DNA of 48,708 nucleotides, taken from positions 1 to 48,708 of the forward strand of contig CAJUSR010000029.1 of assembly GCA_910588855.1 (NCBI GenBank), written 5' to 3'. This document shows positions 1-8,467 of this stretch, in pieces. The DNA is from an uncultured Kineothrix sp. Its GTDB lineage: Bacteria; Bacillota; Clostridia; Lachnospirales; Lachnospiraceae. The translations under genes and the position numbers were made by a program. Each line of letters starts with the position of its first letter. Within the stretch, counting starts at the first letter, position 1. The notes beneath the pieces are model-generated. The model had not been told where the DNA came from and ran no database searches. It saw only the letters and a list, made by a program, of their open reading frames with translations.

Positions 1-70
1 TTATAAATTCGTTATAAAAGATTTGCAACTATTGTGCTTACAGAATCAAGAGCATAAATAAAGACCGCAG

Positions 71-107
71 CCGGGAATCTAAAAACAGGTTCCCGGTTCT
101 TTTTTTG
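71..107 (+). terminator. Intrinsic terminator of an upstream gene
   Basis: A CCGGGAA arm (71-77) and TTCCCGG arm (90-96) enclose a 12-nt loop and are followed by a T-rich run. The orientation fits termination of a plus-strand gene lying left of the window. No gene is visible in 1-272; that stretch holds this hairpin and otherwise AT-rich sequence. Confidence 0.7.
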
Positions 108-272
108 CCCTAAAATGTAAAATTTTTGTTAATATGATTAAAAAGTCCTTTACAAAACGTCACTGGCACTGCCGAACAGTCTTTTTGATACCCAAATCTT
201 ATCATGGAGTGGAGTAGATTCATCTTCCCCTACTTGCTGTGCTTACCCGATGCGCGTTCTGTGCGCCCTATA

Positions 273-333
273 GCGGCAGCCACATACTCCCTCTTCGCCG
301 CAGTGTGATAAGTTCTTTTTACCATATGGGAAA
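273..333 (-). repeat. Dispersed extragenic repeat, copy A
   Basis: Read on the minus strand, this 61-nt block aligns without gaps to 16864-16924 on the plus strand, with ten mismatches (about 84% identity). The shared core begins TTTCCCATATGGTAAAAAG and ends GCTGCCGC. It lies just beyond the murQ terminator. A small open frame crossing it is most likely an artefact of the repeat. The family is not one I can name. Confidence 0.6.
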
Positions 334-358
334 AAGAAAAGGGCTGCCTGTGCAGCCC
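330..358 (-). terminator. Intrinsic terminator of the murQ operon
   Basis: On the minus strand a 7-bp GGGCTGC/GCAGCCC stem (341-347 and 352-358) with a 4-nt loop is followed by TTTTCTTTTT. It sits 112 bp beyond the murQ stop codon and would end the PTS-rpiR-murQ transcript. Confidence 0.8.
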
Positions 359-469
359 AGTTCCGAAAATAGTGTACGTTAAAAACATATTTATTTGCCC
401 AACGGGAAATTGCCCTCAATCCCTTGATATGCAAAGTTCCTATAGGGGATGCGCACACTATTGATATGT

Positions 470-1369
470 TTATATTTGTTCTAAAGCTTTGCGGACATTA
501 CCTGCAGTTGCTTCCAAAGCTTTTTTAGCCTGCTCGCGGGTGCAGCCGCTTTCCAGCATTACGATGGCATCGGGTACCTGCATGCCGGTTTCGGTCAGCG
601 TCCGATGAGCGGTTTCTTTATCGGCTCCGGTAATGGCGGAGATGATGTTAGTAGCACGGACTACCAGTTTTTCGTTAGTAGGCTGAACCTGTACCATATA
701 ATTCTGATAAACTTTTCCAAGCTTTATCATAGTTCCGGTAGACAGCATATTAGCTACCATTTTTTGTGCAGTGCCCGCTTTCATACGTGTGGAGCCGCTA
801 ATGACCTCGGCGCCCACAATGGGGGCAATGGAGATTTGGGCAACCTTTGCCATTTCGCTATCGCCGTTGCATGTGATAGATATGGTTAAGGCGCCAAGCT
901 GATTGCCATATTCCAGAGCGGAAATAGTGTAAGGGGTACGGCCGCTTGCGGCAATGCCGATGACGCAGTCGTCTGGGGTCAATTCTACGTTTTTCAAATC
1001 TTCAATGGCTAACTCTTTGGAGTCTTCAGCCCCTTCTACGGCACGGTACATGGCATCGGAACCGCCTGCCAGAAGGCCGAATGCACGCTCTGCCGGCACG
1101 CTGTAGGTTGGAGTTAACTCAATAGCATCCAAAGTTCCCATACGGCCGGAGGTTCCTGCCCCACAGTAGATGATGCGTCCGCCTTTGGCGAAGCGTTCGG
1201 CAATGGCATCCACTGCTTTGGCAATCTGAGGAAGCTCTTTTTCTACAGCATCCGCTACTTTTTTGTCTTCCTGATTAATTAAGGTTACTACACCAAGAGA
1301 ATCCAATTGGTCAATCTGCCGGGTGGCTTCATTGACCGTTTCTGTTGTAAGACCATCTATTTTTACCAT
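470..1369 (-). CDS. murQ: N-acetylmuramic acid 6-phosphate etherase (MurQ)
   Basis: MurQ cleaves the D-lactyl ether of MurNAc-6-phosphate to give GlcNAc-6-phosphate and D-lactate in the cytoplasm, the key step of peptidoglycan amino-sugar recovery. The 299-aa protein has the usual family length. It carries the SIS-type sugar-phosphate motif (IIYCGAGTSGRMGTLDAIE near residues 67-85), the second SIS segment (IGIAASGRTPYTISAL) and the STRMKAGTAQKM segment typical of MurQ. The start is supported by AAGGAG nine bases upstream. It is the last gene of a minus-strand operon that begins with four mannose-family PTS genes and includes an RpiR regulator. The PTS would supply the 6-phosphorylated substrate. 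Identification of the enzyme is very secure; the link between this PTS and MurNAc is inferred from gene order. Confidence 0.95.
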   Translation of the reverse strand: MVKIDGLTTETVNEATRQIDQLDSLGVVTLINQEDKKVADAVEKELPQIAKAVDAIAERFAKGGRIIYCGAGTSGRMGTLDAIELTPTYSVPAERAFGLLAGGSDAMYRAVEGAEDSKELAIEDLKNVELTPDDCVIGIAASGRTPYTISALEYGNQLGALTISITCNGDSEMAKVAQISIAPIVGAEVISGSTRMKAGTAQKMVANMLSTGTMIKLGKVYQNYMVQVQPTNEKLVVRATNIISAITGADKETAHRTLTETGMQVPDAIVMLESGCTREQAKKALEATAGNVRKALEQI

Positions 1370-1444
1370 GATTATACTCCTTATGTTTCATTCTTGTTTC
1401 GCTTTCCTGCTCGAGGATTATCGTGGAATGAATCTCCCAAACGG

Positions 1445-2302
1445 TTATTCCCGTGTCTTTAACCCCTCTACCAGCTTCCGGGTACTGCGGATATTGCTTT
1501 CTAATTCCGGGAGATCCTTCTGGACGGCCCCAAGATAAAGCAGATCCCCCATGAGAAGAGAAGTATGAAGGGATGTAAATGCACCGATTCGCACAACTGC
1601 TTCTTGATTGGGTACCAGAAGAGAAAGGTCTGCCAGCCTGCGCAGAGGTGATTCTTCACGGCGCGTGATAGCAAGGATAGGCGTTTGCCTTTCGCGGGCA
1701 ATCTGGCAAGAATATAAAATTTCTCTGGACTGTCCGCTGTAAGAAAATGCGATGACCAAATCACGGGCATCAATATAGTGAAAAAATTCCACGCACATAT
1801 TGATGTCGAAATAGTAATCGGCATTGTAGTCGGCACGCTTCAGCTTGTGGAACAAATCGTAAGCAGGAAGCATGGATGCGCCGATGCCTAGAAGATAGAT
1901 GCGGCGCGCATTGCGGACCTTGCAGATGGCCTGTTCCAAAGCTTCGTAGTCTAACTGGTAGAAGAAGTCTTTGGTTGCCCCGTTTATGAGGCCTTCCAGC
2001 TTCCCTGAAAGAGTCTGCAGACTATCTTGCGTATTGATAATGGGATCGACTGTTGCATTCCAGTCATCGTCCTGCGAGTTGGCGGCAGCCAGGGCCATCT
2101 TAAAACTCGAAAGACCGTCAAAGCCAAGATTCTGTACGTAGCGGATAATGGAAGCGGCAGAAACGCCGCTTCCATTCGCCAAATCTTGTGCTGTCATACC
2201 AAGAGAATGGAAGGCATTGGCGAGTATAAAATCTGAAATCCGTTTTTCTGCCTTGCTCATGTGCATGTACTTTTCACGTATCTTGAGTTTGATGTTTTCC
2301 AT
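1445..2302 (-). CDS. RpiR-family transcriptional regulator (MurR-like)
   Basis: This 285-aa protein has an N-terminal HTH of the RpiR type (residues about 1-75, including MTAQDLANGSGVSAASIIRYVQNLGF) and a C-terminal SIS sugar-phosphate-binding domain (about 110-250, with IYLLGIGASMLPAYDLFHKL and VIAFSYSGQSREIL). Such proteins sense phosphosugars; MurR of E. coli responds to MurNAc-6-phosphate. The start follows GGAGG. Lying between the PTS IIB gene and murQ, it is the probable local regulator. A TGAAAT-N3-ATTTCA palindrome overlapping the operon promoter is a reasonable binding site. The ligand is inferred from the neighbour murQ, not from the sequence itself. Confidence 0.88.
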   Translation of the reverse strand: MENIKLKIREKYMHMSKAEKRISDFILANAFHSLGMTAQDLANGSGVSAASIIRYVQNLGFDGLSSFKMALAAANSQDDDWNATVDPIINTQDSLQTLSGKLEGLINGATKDFFYQLDYEALEQAICKVRNARRIYLLGIGASMLPAYDLFHKLKRADYNADYYFDINMCVEFFHYIDARDLVIAFSYSGQSREILYSCQIARERQTPILAITRREESPLRRLADLSLLVPNQEAVVRIGAFTSLHTSLLMGDLLYLGAVQKDLPELESNIRSTRKLVEGLKTRE

Positions 2303-2403
2303 AGTTGCCTCCGTCTCTGCCTGTCGAACGGCTGCCTGCCGAACTGCAGCAGTTTCCTTAAAATGTATTTTTAACGCTTATATATGAAGTTGCCGGATAA
2401 ACC

Positions 2404-2877
2404 CTACAGATAATTCAGGATGGACTGATCCGATTCGTTGGGAATCATCTGAGCGGTTACCGGAATGCCTTTCCCAATTATTTCCTTTATCTGTGCAATA
2501 TCAGTATCGTTTAATTCTACGGATTTCTTAATAGGGCGGGAACCTTCATGTTTCGCTACATTGCCTACATTGATGGCGCGGATTTCTACGCCGGCAGCAA
2601 CCAAAGCGGCCATATCGCCCACATTTTTGGTAATCAAAAAGACTTTTTCTCCGTCATATGTCTTTTCGGCGAATTTCTCGATGGCCCGGTTCTTGGAAAG
2701 GATGGACAATTTTACACCGGCGGGTTTTGCCATCTTTAATGCAGCTATAATCATTTCGTCCTTTACAGCGGCATCGTTAACCACCACAATACGGGTGGCG
2801 CCCACAGTGTTAGTCCATACCATAGCTACCTGGCCATGAATCAAACGTTCATCGACTCTTGCATGTATGATTGCCAT
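2404..2877 (-). CDS. PTS mannose/fructose/sorbose family EIIB
   Basis: Cytoplasmic phosphotransfer subunit that takes phosphate from EIIA and passes it to the incoming sugar. The 157-aa sequence starts MAIIHARVDERLIHGQVA, where His14 in RLIHGQ is the family's phosphorylation site. Length and the IPVTAQMIPN segment near the C-terminus are typical. The start has a good AGGAGG. It is fourth in the order IIC-IID-IIA-IIB; a 101-bp gap without a gene follows before the regulator. Sugar specificity cannot be read directly; murQ downstream suggests an amino sugar such as MurNAc. Confidence 0.93.
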   Translation of the reverse strand: MAIIHARVDERLIHGQVAMVWTNTVGATRIVVVNDAAVKDEMIIAALKMAKPAGVKLSILSKNRAIEKFAEKTYDGEKVFLITKNVGDMAALVAAGVEIRAINVGNVAKHEGSRPIKKSVELNDTDIAQIKEIIGKGIPVTAQMIPNESDQSILNYL

Positions 2878-2894
2878 TTGAAAAACCTCCTGTT

Positions 2895-3338
2895 TTAATC
2901 TAATTCGATTTCATCGTCATCATCGCCTGCGGCGAAATCGGACGTCTTCTCAAAATATATTATCTGCTCTTTGCCGGAAGCCGCAATCTGCTGTGCCAAA
3001 GCGGCAGCATTGTCTACGGAGTCGCGGCTCATATAAGCCTCTAAAAGCATGGGCAAATTGCTTCCGGCGACAATCTCCAGATTTTTGCATTTGCTCATGG
3101 AGAGTTGTGTGGAAATATTAAAGGGTGTTCCGCCGCGCAAGTCTGTCATGACCAGTATGCCATTTCCGCCATCAAGCTTTGCGGCAGAGGCGAGGATTGT
3201 CTCGCCTAGCTCTTCTCCGGACTGGGAACCTTCAAAGTCAATGGCTTCCAGCGCTTCCGTAGCTCCTGCCAGAAGCTCCAATGCATTGACAAGGCCAGTA
3301 GCGAAATGCCCATGCCCGGTTACGATGATTCCTATCAT
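2895..3338 (-). CDS. PTS mannose/fructose/sorbose family EIIA
   Basis: EIIA accepts phosphate from HPr and passes it to EIIB. The 147-aa protein begins MIGIIVTGHGHFATGL, with His9 in GHG the expected phosphorylation site. The ILVMTDLRGGTPFN segment is a family hallmark. The C-terminus ends in a very acidic tail (DDDDEIELD), like the acidic end of the IIC protein in this operon. AGGAGG precedes the start. Only 17 bp separate it from the IIB gene, and it follows IID closely, so the four subunits are surely co-transcribed. Confidence 0.93.
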   Translation of the reverse strand: MIGIIVTGHGHFATGLVNALELLAGATEALEAIDFEGSQSGEELGETILASAAKLDGGNGILVMTDLRGGTPFNISTQLSMSKCKNLEIVAGSNLPMLLEAYMSRDSVDNAAALAQQIAASGKEQIIYFEKTSDFAAGDDDDEIELD

Positions 3339-3361
3339 ATAAGCGACCTCCTAACTTTAGT

Positions 3362-4186
3362 TTAGAACAAACCTGCCAATCCGGTAAGGACATTCTGAAG
3401 ATTACCTAGCACCATACCCAGAATGATTAGGATAAAAATCAGACGGGTAGAATTTACTTTCTTTTTCCCGAGCAGCCAGTAGGACAGCATTACGATAGCC
3501 AGCGGCAGCAGGGAGGGCAGGATTTTGTCGAACATATCCTGTAAAGCAAAGGTTACTTCGCCAAAAGCAAAAGTTAAGTTGGTTTTGTAGTTGACTACGG
3601 AAGGAATCAAAGCGCCTACCACGGTCAAACCCAAAATGCTGGCTGCTTCAGTGATGGGAGCGATTCGATCTGCGAAGCCTTCCGCCAGTTTACGGCCGGA
3701 GTTATAACCGATATAAGTAAATTTGTAACGTGCAAACAATATTGCGGCACAAGCTATCAAAGGAACAAAAAGGCCTACAGGATTACCTTGCAGAGCAATG
3801 TAAGCTGCGATAGAGAATACGATAGCCCGGTAGATAGCAATAAACAGAGTATCGCCTACGCCGGCGAAGGGCCCCATAAGCCCGGTCTTGATGCTGACAA
3901 CGGCTTCTTCGGATTCGATGCCCAGTTCTTCTTCCAGAGCCATATCCGCACCGACGATTAGATGAGACATCTGCTGGGAAGTATTGAAATAACCAAGATG
4001 CATCTTTAAGGCACGTTTCATTGCTTCCGGATTATCTCCATAGAGCCGTTTCAGGACGGGCATCATGACATAGGCATAGCCCAAGCCCTGCATTTTTTCG
4101 TAGTTCCAGCCAAACTGTAATGCAAACAGATTGCGGAAGTAAACTTTGTTGATGTCCTGTTTGGTTAATTTTTTCTGGTTACCCAT
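3362..4186 (-). CDS. PTS mannose/fructose/sorbose family EIID
   Basis: Membrane subunit that with EIIC forms the sugar channel. The 274-aa protein has the amphipathic EIID N-terminus (LTKQDINKVYFRNLFALQFGWNYEKMQGLGY), the GPFAGVGDTLF motif and several hydrophobic segments towards the C-terminus. I placed the start at the ATG at 4186, with GGAGG nine bases upstream, rather than the in-frame TTG just before it. It overlaps the end of the IIC gene by 8 bp, indicating translational coupling. Confidence 0.93.
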   Translation of the reverse strand: MGNQKKLTKQDINKVYFRNLFALQFGWNYEKMQGLGYAYVMMPVLKRLYGDNPEAMKRALKMHLGYFNTSQQMSHLIVGADMALEEELGIESEEAVVSIKTGLMGPFAGVGDTLFIAIYRAIVFSIAAYIALQGNPVGLFVPLIACAAILFARYKFTYIGYNSGRKLAEGFADRIAPITEAASILGLTVVGALIPSVVNYKTNLTFAFGEVTFALQDMFDKILPSLLPLAIVMLSYWLLGKKKVNSTRLIFILIILGMVLGNLQNVLTGLAGLF

Positions 4187-4979
4187 CAATTTCTACCTCC
4201 TCGTCATCTTCAATTGCTGCTCCGGCTACAGCCGCAGCTCTATTGTTGGTTCTTGCCAAGTGCATGCCTGCAAAAGCTATACCTGCCAAAGCTGCTGCCA
4301 TTACGGTATAGTTGCCGCCGCCATAAGCGATTAGAACAAAACCGATTACAAAATAATACCAATATTTTTTAATGGGCAGATAGCGCATCAGGATTGCCAT
4401 ACCCATAGCAGGGAGGAGTGCGCCAGCAGTTTTAAGTCCGGTCATGAACCATGCAGGGATAAATGCATTGATGCTTTCAACCACTGCTTGCCCGAATATC
4501 AGACCGATAGCTACGGGGATAACGCGGGAAAGAGCCCAAGGGATTAGCCCCATAAGATTCGCGCGTTCAACGCCGCGCCAGTTGCCGTTTTCTGCACAAC
4601 GGTCTGCATAATGCTGGAAGAAAGAGTTAGCCATTCTGCCCAAAATATCCATCTGGGTCAGTAGAAGACCAATGGGGATTGCTAAACCGATGCCATACTC
4701 TGCGCCTTGCCCGGAAATGATGGCATAAGCTGTTCCCATAATTGCTCCGGAAAGGTAGTCAGGCACCGTCGCGCCGCCGTAAGTGGCAACACCAAGAGTC
4801 ATGAGCTGCAAGGTCGCCCCGACCGTAAGGCCAAGAGCAAGATCCCCTAACAATAAACCGGTGAAAGTTGCTGCGAATAACGGTGTGTAAATACCACATT
4901 GGATGGAAATCTGGTCTGTAACCGCTACGATGGTATACAGAATCAGAAGTAAAATGATGCCGATAGAAATCTCCGTCAT
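4179..4979 (-). CDS. PTS mannose/fructose/sorbose family EIIC
   Basis: Polytopic membrane channel subunit, 266 aa, first gene of the operon. The sequence is almost wholly hydrophobic and shows family features: an early Q-x-G segment (ISIQCGIYTPLFAATFTGLLLGD), a TVGATLQLMTLGVATYGGATVPD stretch and GIGLAIPIGLLLTQ. The C-terminal tail is acidic (IEDDEEVEIDG). The start has AAGGAGG nine bases upstream and is preceded by a convincing promoter with operator-like palindromes. IIC usually carries much of the sugar specificity in this family, but no residue tells the substrate by eye. Confidence 0.93.
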   Translation of the reverse strand: MTEISIGIILLLILYTIVAVTDQISIQCGIYTPLFAATFTGLLLGDLALGLTVGATLQLMTLGVATYGGATVPDYLSGAIMGTAYAIISGQGAEYGIGLAIPIGLLLTQMDILGRMANSFFQHYADRCAENGNWRGVERANLMGLIPWALSRVIPVAIGLIFGQAVVESINAFIPAWFMTGLKTAGALLPAMGMAILMRYLPIKKYWYYFVIGFVLIAYGGGNYTVMAAALAGIAFAGMHLARTNNRAAAVAGAAIEDDEEVEIDG

Positions 4980-5019
4980 TTAGGATACCTCCTTAAGTGT
5001 TTTTTTGCAAATTTTTTTC

Positions 5020-5066
5020 ATAAGCGCTTATACTTGTATCTTAACATAAATGAAATATAATTTCAA
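5020..5066 (-). promoter_or_regulatory. Promoter and operator palindromes of the PTS-murQ operon
   Basis: On the minus strand TTGAAA (5066-5061) and TAAGAT (5043-5038) are separated by 17 bp, a sigma-A-type promoter. A perfect TGAAAT-ATA-ATTTCA inverted repeat (5051-5065) covers the -35 and spacer, as expected for an RpiR operator. A second perfect palindrome, ATAAGCGCTTAT (5020-5031), lies over the expected transcription start and resembles the core of a CcpA cre or LacI-type site. Two controls, substrate-specific and catabolite repression, are thus plausible; both are inferred. Confidence 0.6.
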
Positions 5067-5406
5067 TATAAATTACAAAATTATATTTTATGAAATATTA
5101 TTCAAAAAATCAGACAATAAAATAATAAATGAAATAATACAAACAAAATAATGAGCATATAAAATAAAATGTGCGCATTATATTATAAAATTTTATTGTT
5201 TTTAGATATCATTTGATAATGATATGGGTGGATGAGAGGAAAACGGACAGGGCCGAAAGATTTCAATGTAACGATATTTCATCGCAACCATATTTTTTGT
5301 AACAATATTTCATGTTATAGAGACATCTGGCATGCAATGTTTCAAAATATCTCAAAATTTATTGGATAGAAATGGAAAGAAAATGAAAGAGATGGAAAGA
5401 CAAGCC
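5067..5406. other. AT-rich intergenic region without a gene
   Basis: This 340-bp stretch between the PTS operon and the next minus-strand gene is very AT-rich, with several further TGAAATATTA/ATATTTCAT-like half sites (for example around 5086-5104 and 5270-5310) like the palindrome in the PTS promoter. I see no open frame with a ribosome binding site and no terminator. It may extend the regulatory region. Confidence 0.4.
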
Positions 5407-5808
5407 TTAGGAATCTGCAGATTCTTTTAATAGCCGTTCAAAAAGCAGACCGGCAAAAATCCAGCAGGGAAGGTAGTCCAGGCGGATGACTTTTTTCACA
5501 TTCCATTTAGAATGCCCGTAATCCCATGGGCACAGTTCACGGCGCATCAAAAGGGAGCCGGTGATAAATTCGCCGGTGAAGATAAGCAGCGCGTAAGAAA
5601 GGCCCCGTACCAGGAAATGCCGGTTCCTCAAAAGCCGACAGACAGGGGCAAGAAAAGCAGCCATACCATATATAGGGAACATCCATACGGAAGTCTTCCC
5701 GTTTAGGGTAAATTCTCTCCGGCGGAAAGAACTAAGGGCGGTAAATGTAATTTCCAGACACCAGCCAAGGATGCCGCAATGAATAAAGTTATGCAATATT
5801 TTTCTCAT
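5407..5808 (-). CDS. CmpB-like small membrane protein (putative ABC-transporter type IV family)
   Basis: This 133-aa protein has about four hydrophobic segments. It carries two motifs I associate with the Firmicutes membrane-protein family annotated as putative ABC-transporter type IV (CmpB, PF06541): an early GWCLEITFTAL segment and a C-terminal CPWDYGHSKWNVKKVIRLDY followed by a WIFAGLLFE helix. The function of that family is unknown. The ribosome binding site is weak (GGAAA about ten bases upstream), so the start is less secure. It stands alone on the minus strand, 98 bp beyond the AT-rich region. Confidence 0.7.
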   Translation of the reverse strand: MRKILHNFIHCGILGWCLEITFTALSSFRRREFTLNGKTSVWMFPIYGMAAFLAPVCRLLRNRHFLVRGLSYALLIFTGEFITGSLLMRRELCPWDYGHSKWNVKKVIRLDYLPCWIFAGLLFERLLKESADS

Positions 5809-5909
5809 GGAAATATTATTTCCGTTTTTTTAAAAGATATACAATTTGACGCCCTAATCCTATAAGGATTCGAGTGTCAAAAGGTCTGCCCGGCTGTGCC
5901 ACCCTAATC

Positions 5910-5947
5910 CTATAAAAAATAAAATCCCCCGCTGCAAGCAACGGAGG
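5910..5947 (-). terminator. Intrinsic terminator of the DUF5050 gene
   Basis: On the minus strand a ten-pair stem (5938-5947 with 5926-5935, including G-U pairs) with a two-base loop is followed by a T-rich run. It lies 17 bp after the stop codon of the gene at 5964-7001. The repeated string CCCTAATCCTATAA occurs twice close by (about 5852 and 5902). Confidence 0.75.
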
Positions 5948-5963
5948 ACTGATTCCTGTTTCG

Positions 5964-7001
5964 CTATTCTTCTTCCTCTACTACAACCGCCGCTTCCGCC
6001 GCATCGAAAGCAGTAATCATGACAGGGCCGTAAGTAGGCGTTTTGTATATGGGGGTTTCTGAGTCGAAGGCGGTAAAATAAACGTAATTGGATGTCATGC
6101 TTATATTGGAAAAGTTGCCTTCTGCCACAATTTCCACATTGCTGCCGTCAGTGTACATGCGTTTGAGGGCAGGTTCGGTTTTAGAATTTTTCTGGTAATA
6201 AATATAATCCCCTAAAATATTGAAAGCATCGACCCGGTCTTTTGTCAGCACTTCAACAGAGTTTTCCGCAGGGAAGTAGCGGCATAGGCGGTAGTTATTG
6301 GCAACGTCCATATAATAGAAAACACCGTTATGGTAGATGGGGTTCCAGACATCCCCGGTCCATACGATGGAAATGGAATCATTGGCTGTATTCAGGGAAT
6401 AGAGATAATGATTGTCCTGGGTACCGCTGAAATACATCATCCCGTTTACAATGCAGGAAGGGTCGACCAGATAGTCCGCCAGAAGGACGTCTTCCGATTT
6501 ATCGATTTTAATTTTATAAAGTTCCGTACCGTTTGTGTTTTGGTTGCTGAAATTCTGATAAAACAGATAGTTTCCGCAAAGCTGCAAAGTGATGGCATTC
6601 CCCCTTTTGAGGCACTGGACGTCTTTGCCGTTCAGTTTGCTGCGGAATATGCCGTAGTTACGCTGCACGTAGCTCTCCCCTTTTTTGGCGCTGTCCATAT
6701 AATAGTACAAATAATTGGAATCCGCGTTGATGGAAGTGACGCGGGAGGTGCTTAACTTTTTGATATCGGTTTCGTCCGGCAGCATGGAATACAGGCAGCC
6801 ATCATCATAAAGATTGGAAAAGTAAATAACGCCTTCCGATTCACAGAAAAGCCCGCCGTTATACAGATTGCCTGCCGTGTTCCCGGTGACATACCCTTCG
6901 TTCATTTTTACTCTTTGGGAGAACAGCATATACACAGTTACGGCGATAAAAGCAAGCCCTCCTATCGCACTGAAAACAATCGTTTTTGTTTTTGCATTCA
7001 T
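5964..7001 (-). CDS. Membrane-anchored DUF5050 beta-propeller protein
   Basis: Predicted 345-aa extracytoplasmic protein. One N-terminal hydrophobic segment (IVFSAIGGLAFIAVTVYMLF, about residues 6-25) looks like an uncleaved anchor. The rest is made of repeated units of the form YFSN..DDGCLYSM, YLYYYMD, GIFRSKLNGKDVQ and YIYYQKNS, the pattern of DUF5050/TolB-like propeller repeats. The C-terminus is Ala/Glu-rich. I chose the second in-frame ATG (7001) because an AGCGAGGT sequence lies before it, whereas the ATG at 7034 has no ribosome binding site. The role is unknown; related proteins are common at Clostridia cell surfaces. It appears monocistronic. Confidence 0.78.
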   Translation of the reverse strand: MNAKTKTIVFSAIGGLAFIAVTVYMLFSQRVKMNEGYVTGNTAGNLYNGGLFCESEGVIYFSNLYDDGCLYSMLPDETDIKKLSTSRVTSINADSNYLYYYMDSAKKGESYVQRNYGIFRSKLNGKDVQCLKRGNAITLQLCGNYLFYQNFSNQNTNGTELYKIKIDKSEDVLLADYLVDPSCIVNGMMYFSGTQDNHYLYSLNTANDSISIVWTGDVWNPIYHNGVFYYMDVANNYRLCRYFPAENSVEVLTKDRVDAFNILGDYIYYQKNSKTEPALKRMYTDGSNVEIVAEGNFSNISMTSNYVYFTAFDSETPIYKTPTYGPVMITAFDAAEAAVVVEEEE

Positions 7002-7250
7002 TTGCTCAACCTCGCTTAAGATAAATATTTTCAACAGCAGAAACTGTTATGTTCCATCAAATTATAAGCCTTAATCCACTTGCTATCAAGTGGGTTTTGT
7101 TATAAGATTAAATAAATTAAAAGGAGCGGCAATTTGCGCCAATAAGAGGTAAGGAAAAAGAAAGGTTGCCGCAGATGCAAATGGCAGGATTGGTCTGCTG
7201 CAAAGCAGGCGGCAGTAATGATAAAGGATAGCTGGAAAGGGATCGGAAAG

Positions 7251-8378
7251 ATGGACTTGATGGAGTTAAGGGAGCAGATTGACAGTATTGACAAACAGAT
7301 TGTGGAGCTGTACGAGCAGCGGATGGACATTTCCAGGCAGGTGGCGGAGTACAAGCTTGGAACGGGGAAAAAAGTTTTCGATAAGGAAAGAGAAGAAGAG
7401 AAGCTTAGAAAGGTAAAGTCCATGACCCATAACGACTTTAACAGCCACGGGATTGCGGAACTGTTTGAGCAGATTATGTCCATGAGCCGGAAGCTGCAAT
7501 ATCAGACTTTGACAGAAAAAGGAAGCATAGGAAGGCTGCCCTTCATTGGTGTGGACAGGTTGGATAAAGAGATGGCGCGTGTGGTGTTCCCGGGGGCGGA
7601 GGGCGCCTATACGCAGGCGGCAATGGAGCAGTATTTTGGGGAAAACGTAAACAGCTTTCATGTGGATACGTTCCGGGATGCCATGATAGCCATTGACGAA
7701 GGGAGTGCGGATTATGCGGTGCTTCCTATTGAAAATTCTACGGCAGGCATCGTAAATGAAATCTACGATATGCTGGTGGAGTTTGAGAACTATATTGTTG
7801 GAGAACAGATTATTAAGATTGAGCATTGCCTGATGGCGGTGCCGGGAACGAGGATAGAGGATATCAAAACTGTTTATTCCCATCCCCAATCGTTGATGCA
7901 GAGCGCAAGATTTTTGCAGGGGCATACTTCATGGAAACAGGTTGGCATGAATAACAATGCGTTTGCAGCAAGGAAAGTGGCGGAGGATAAGGATAAGACG
8001 CAGGCAGCGATAGCCGGCATCCACGCGGCGAAAACATATGGGTTGGAAATATTGGAAAAGGGCATCAACCAGTCCGTTACCAATTCCACCCGTTTTATTG
8101 TGGTTACCACCCGGAAAATATTTTTAAAAGATGCGGGGAAAGTGAGCATTTGTTTTGAGCTGCCCCATGAAAGCGGGTCGCTGTACCATATGCTTTCCCA
8201 TTTTATCTATAATAACCTGAACATGAATAAAATCGAAAGCAGACCGATAGAGGACAGGAATTGGGAATACCGTTTCTTTATTGATTTTGACGGAAACCTT
8301 GCCGACGGGGCGGTAAAAAATGCTTTGCGGGGGCTTAGGGAAGAGGCCCGGAATATGAGGATTTTGGGCAACTATTAA
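7251..8378 (+). CDS. pheA: Bifunctional chorismate mutase/prephenate dehydratase
   Basis: The protein converts chorismate to prephenate and then to phenylpyruvate for phenylalanine synthesis. Domains in the 375-aa product: an AroQ-type chorismate mutase (about 1-85: LREQIDSIDKQIVELYEQRM with catalytic Arg/Lys pattern), prephenate dehydratase (about 98-275: VVFPGAEGAYTQAA, PIENSTAGIVNEIYDML, NSTRFIVV) and a C-terminal ACT domain (about 285-375, with the phenylalanine-binding type motif ESRP). I chose the ATG at 7251 because it matches the usual MDL start and has GGAAAGG upstream; an ATG at 7218 is in frame but poorly supported. No phenylalanine-rich leader peptide or T-box was seen upstream. 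The next genes follow in the same direction. Confidence 0.95.
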   Translation: MDLMELREQIDSIDKQIVELYEQRMDISRQVAEYKLGTGKKVFDKEREEEKLRKVKSMTHNDFNSHGIAELFEQIMSMSRKLQYQTLTEKGSIGRLPFIGVDRLDKEMARVVFPGAEGAYTQAAMEQYFGENVNSFHVDTFRDAMIAIDEGSADYAVLPIENSTAGIVNEIYDMLVEFENYIVGEQIIKIEHCLMAVPGTRIEDIKTVYSHPQSLMQSARFLQGHTSWKQVGMNNNAFAARKVAEDKDKTQAAIAGIHAAKTYGLEILEKGINQSVTNSTRFIVVTTRKIFLKDAGKVSICFELPHESGSLYHMLSHFIYNNLNMNKIESRPIEDRNWEYRFFIDFDGNLADGAVKNALRGLREEARNMRILGNY

Positions 8379-8467
8379 GTGGGTTTTGCGCCGGAACCGG
8401 AAGAATGAAAATATGGAAGAATGGAAATATGGAGGGGTGAAAAGATGGAAGAAAGGAGGGGGATGCG

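Noticed and set aside
243..458. 71-codon open frame on the minus strand crossing the murQ terminator
   Set aside because: It runs through a terminator and extragenic repeat copy A, has no ribosome binding site and resembles no protein except by sharing the repeat.
7076..7093. CCACTTG-CTAT-CAAGTGG hairpin upstream of pheA as a T-box or terminator
   Set aside because: No T-box sequence and only a broken T-run follows; its role could not be supported.
7175..7230. Possible leader peptide before pheA (18 codons)
   Set aside because: It has a ribosome binding site but no phenylalanine codons and no terminator/antiterminator pair, so classical attenuation is not supported.
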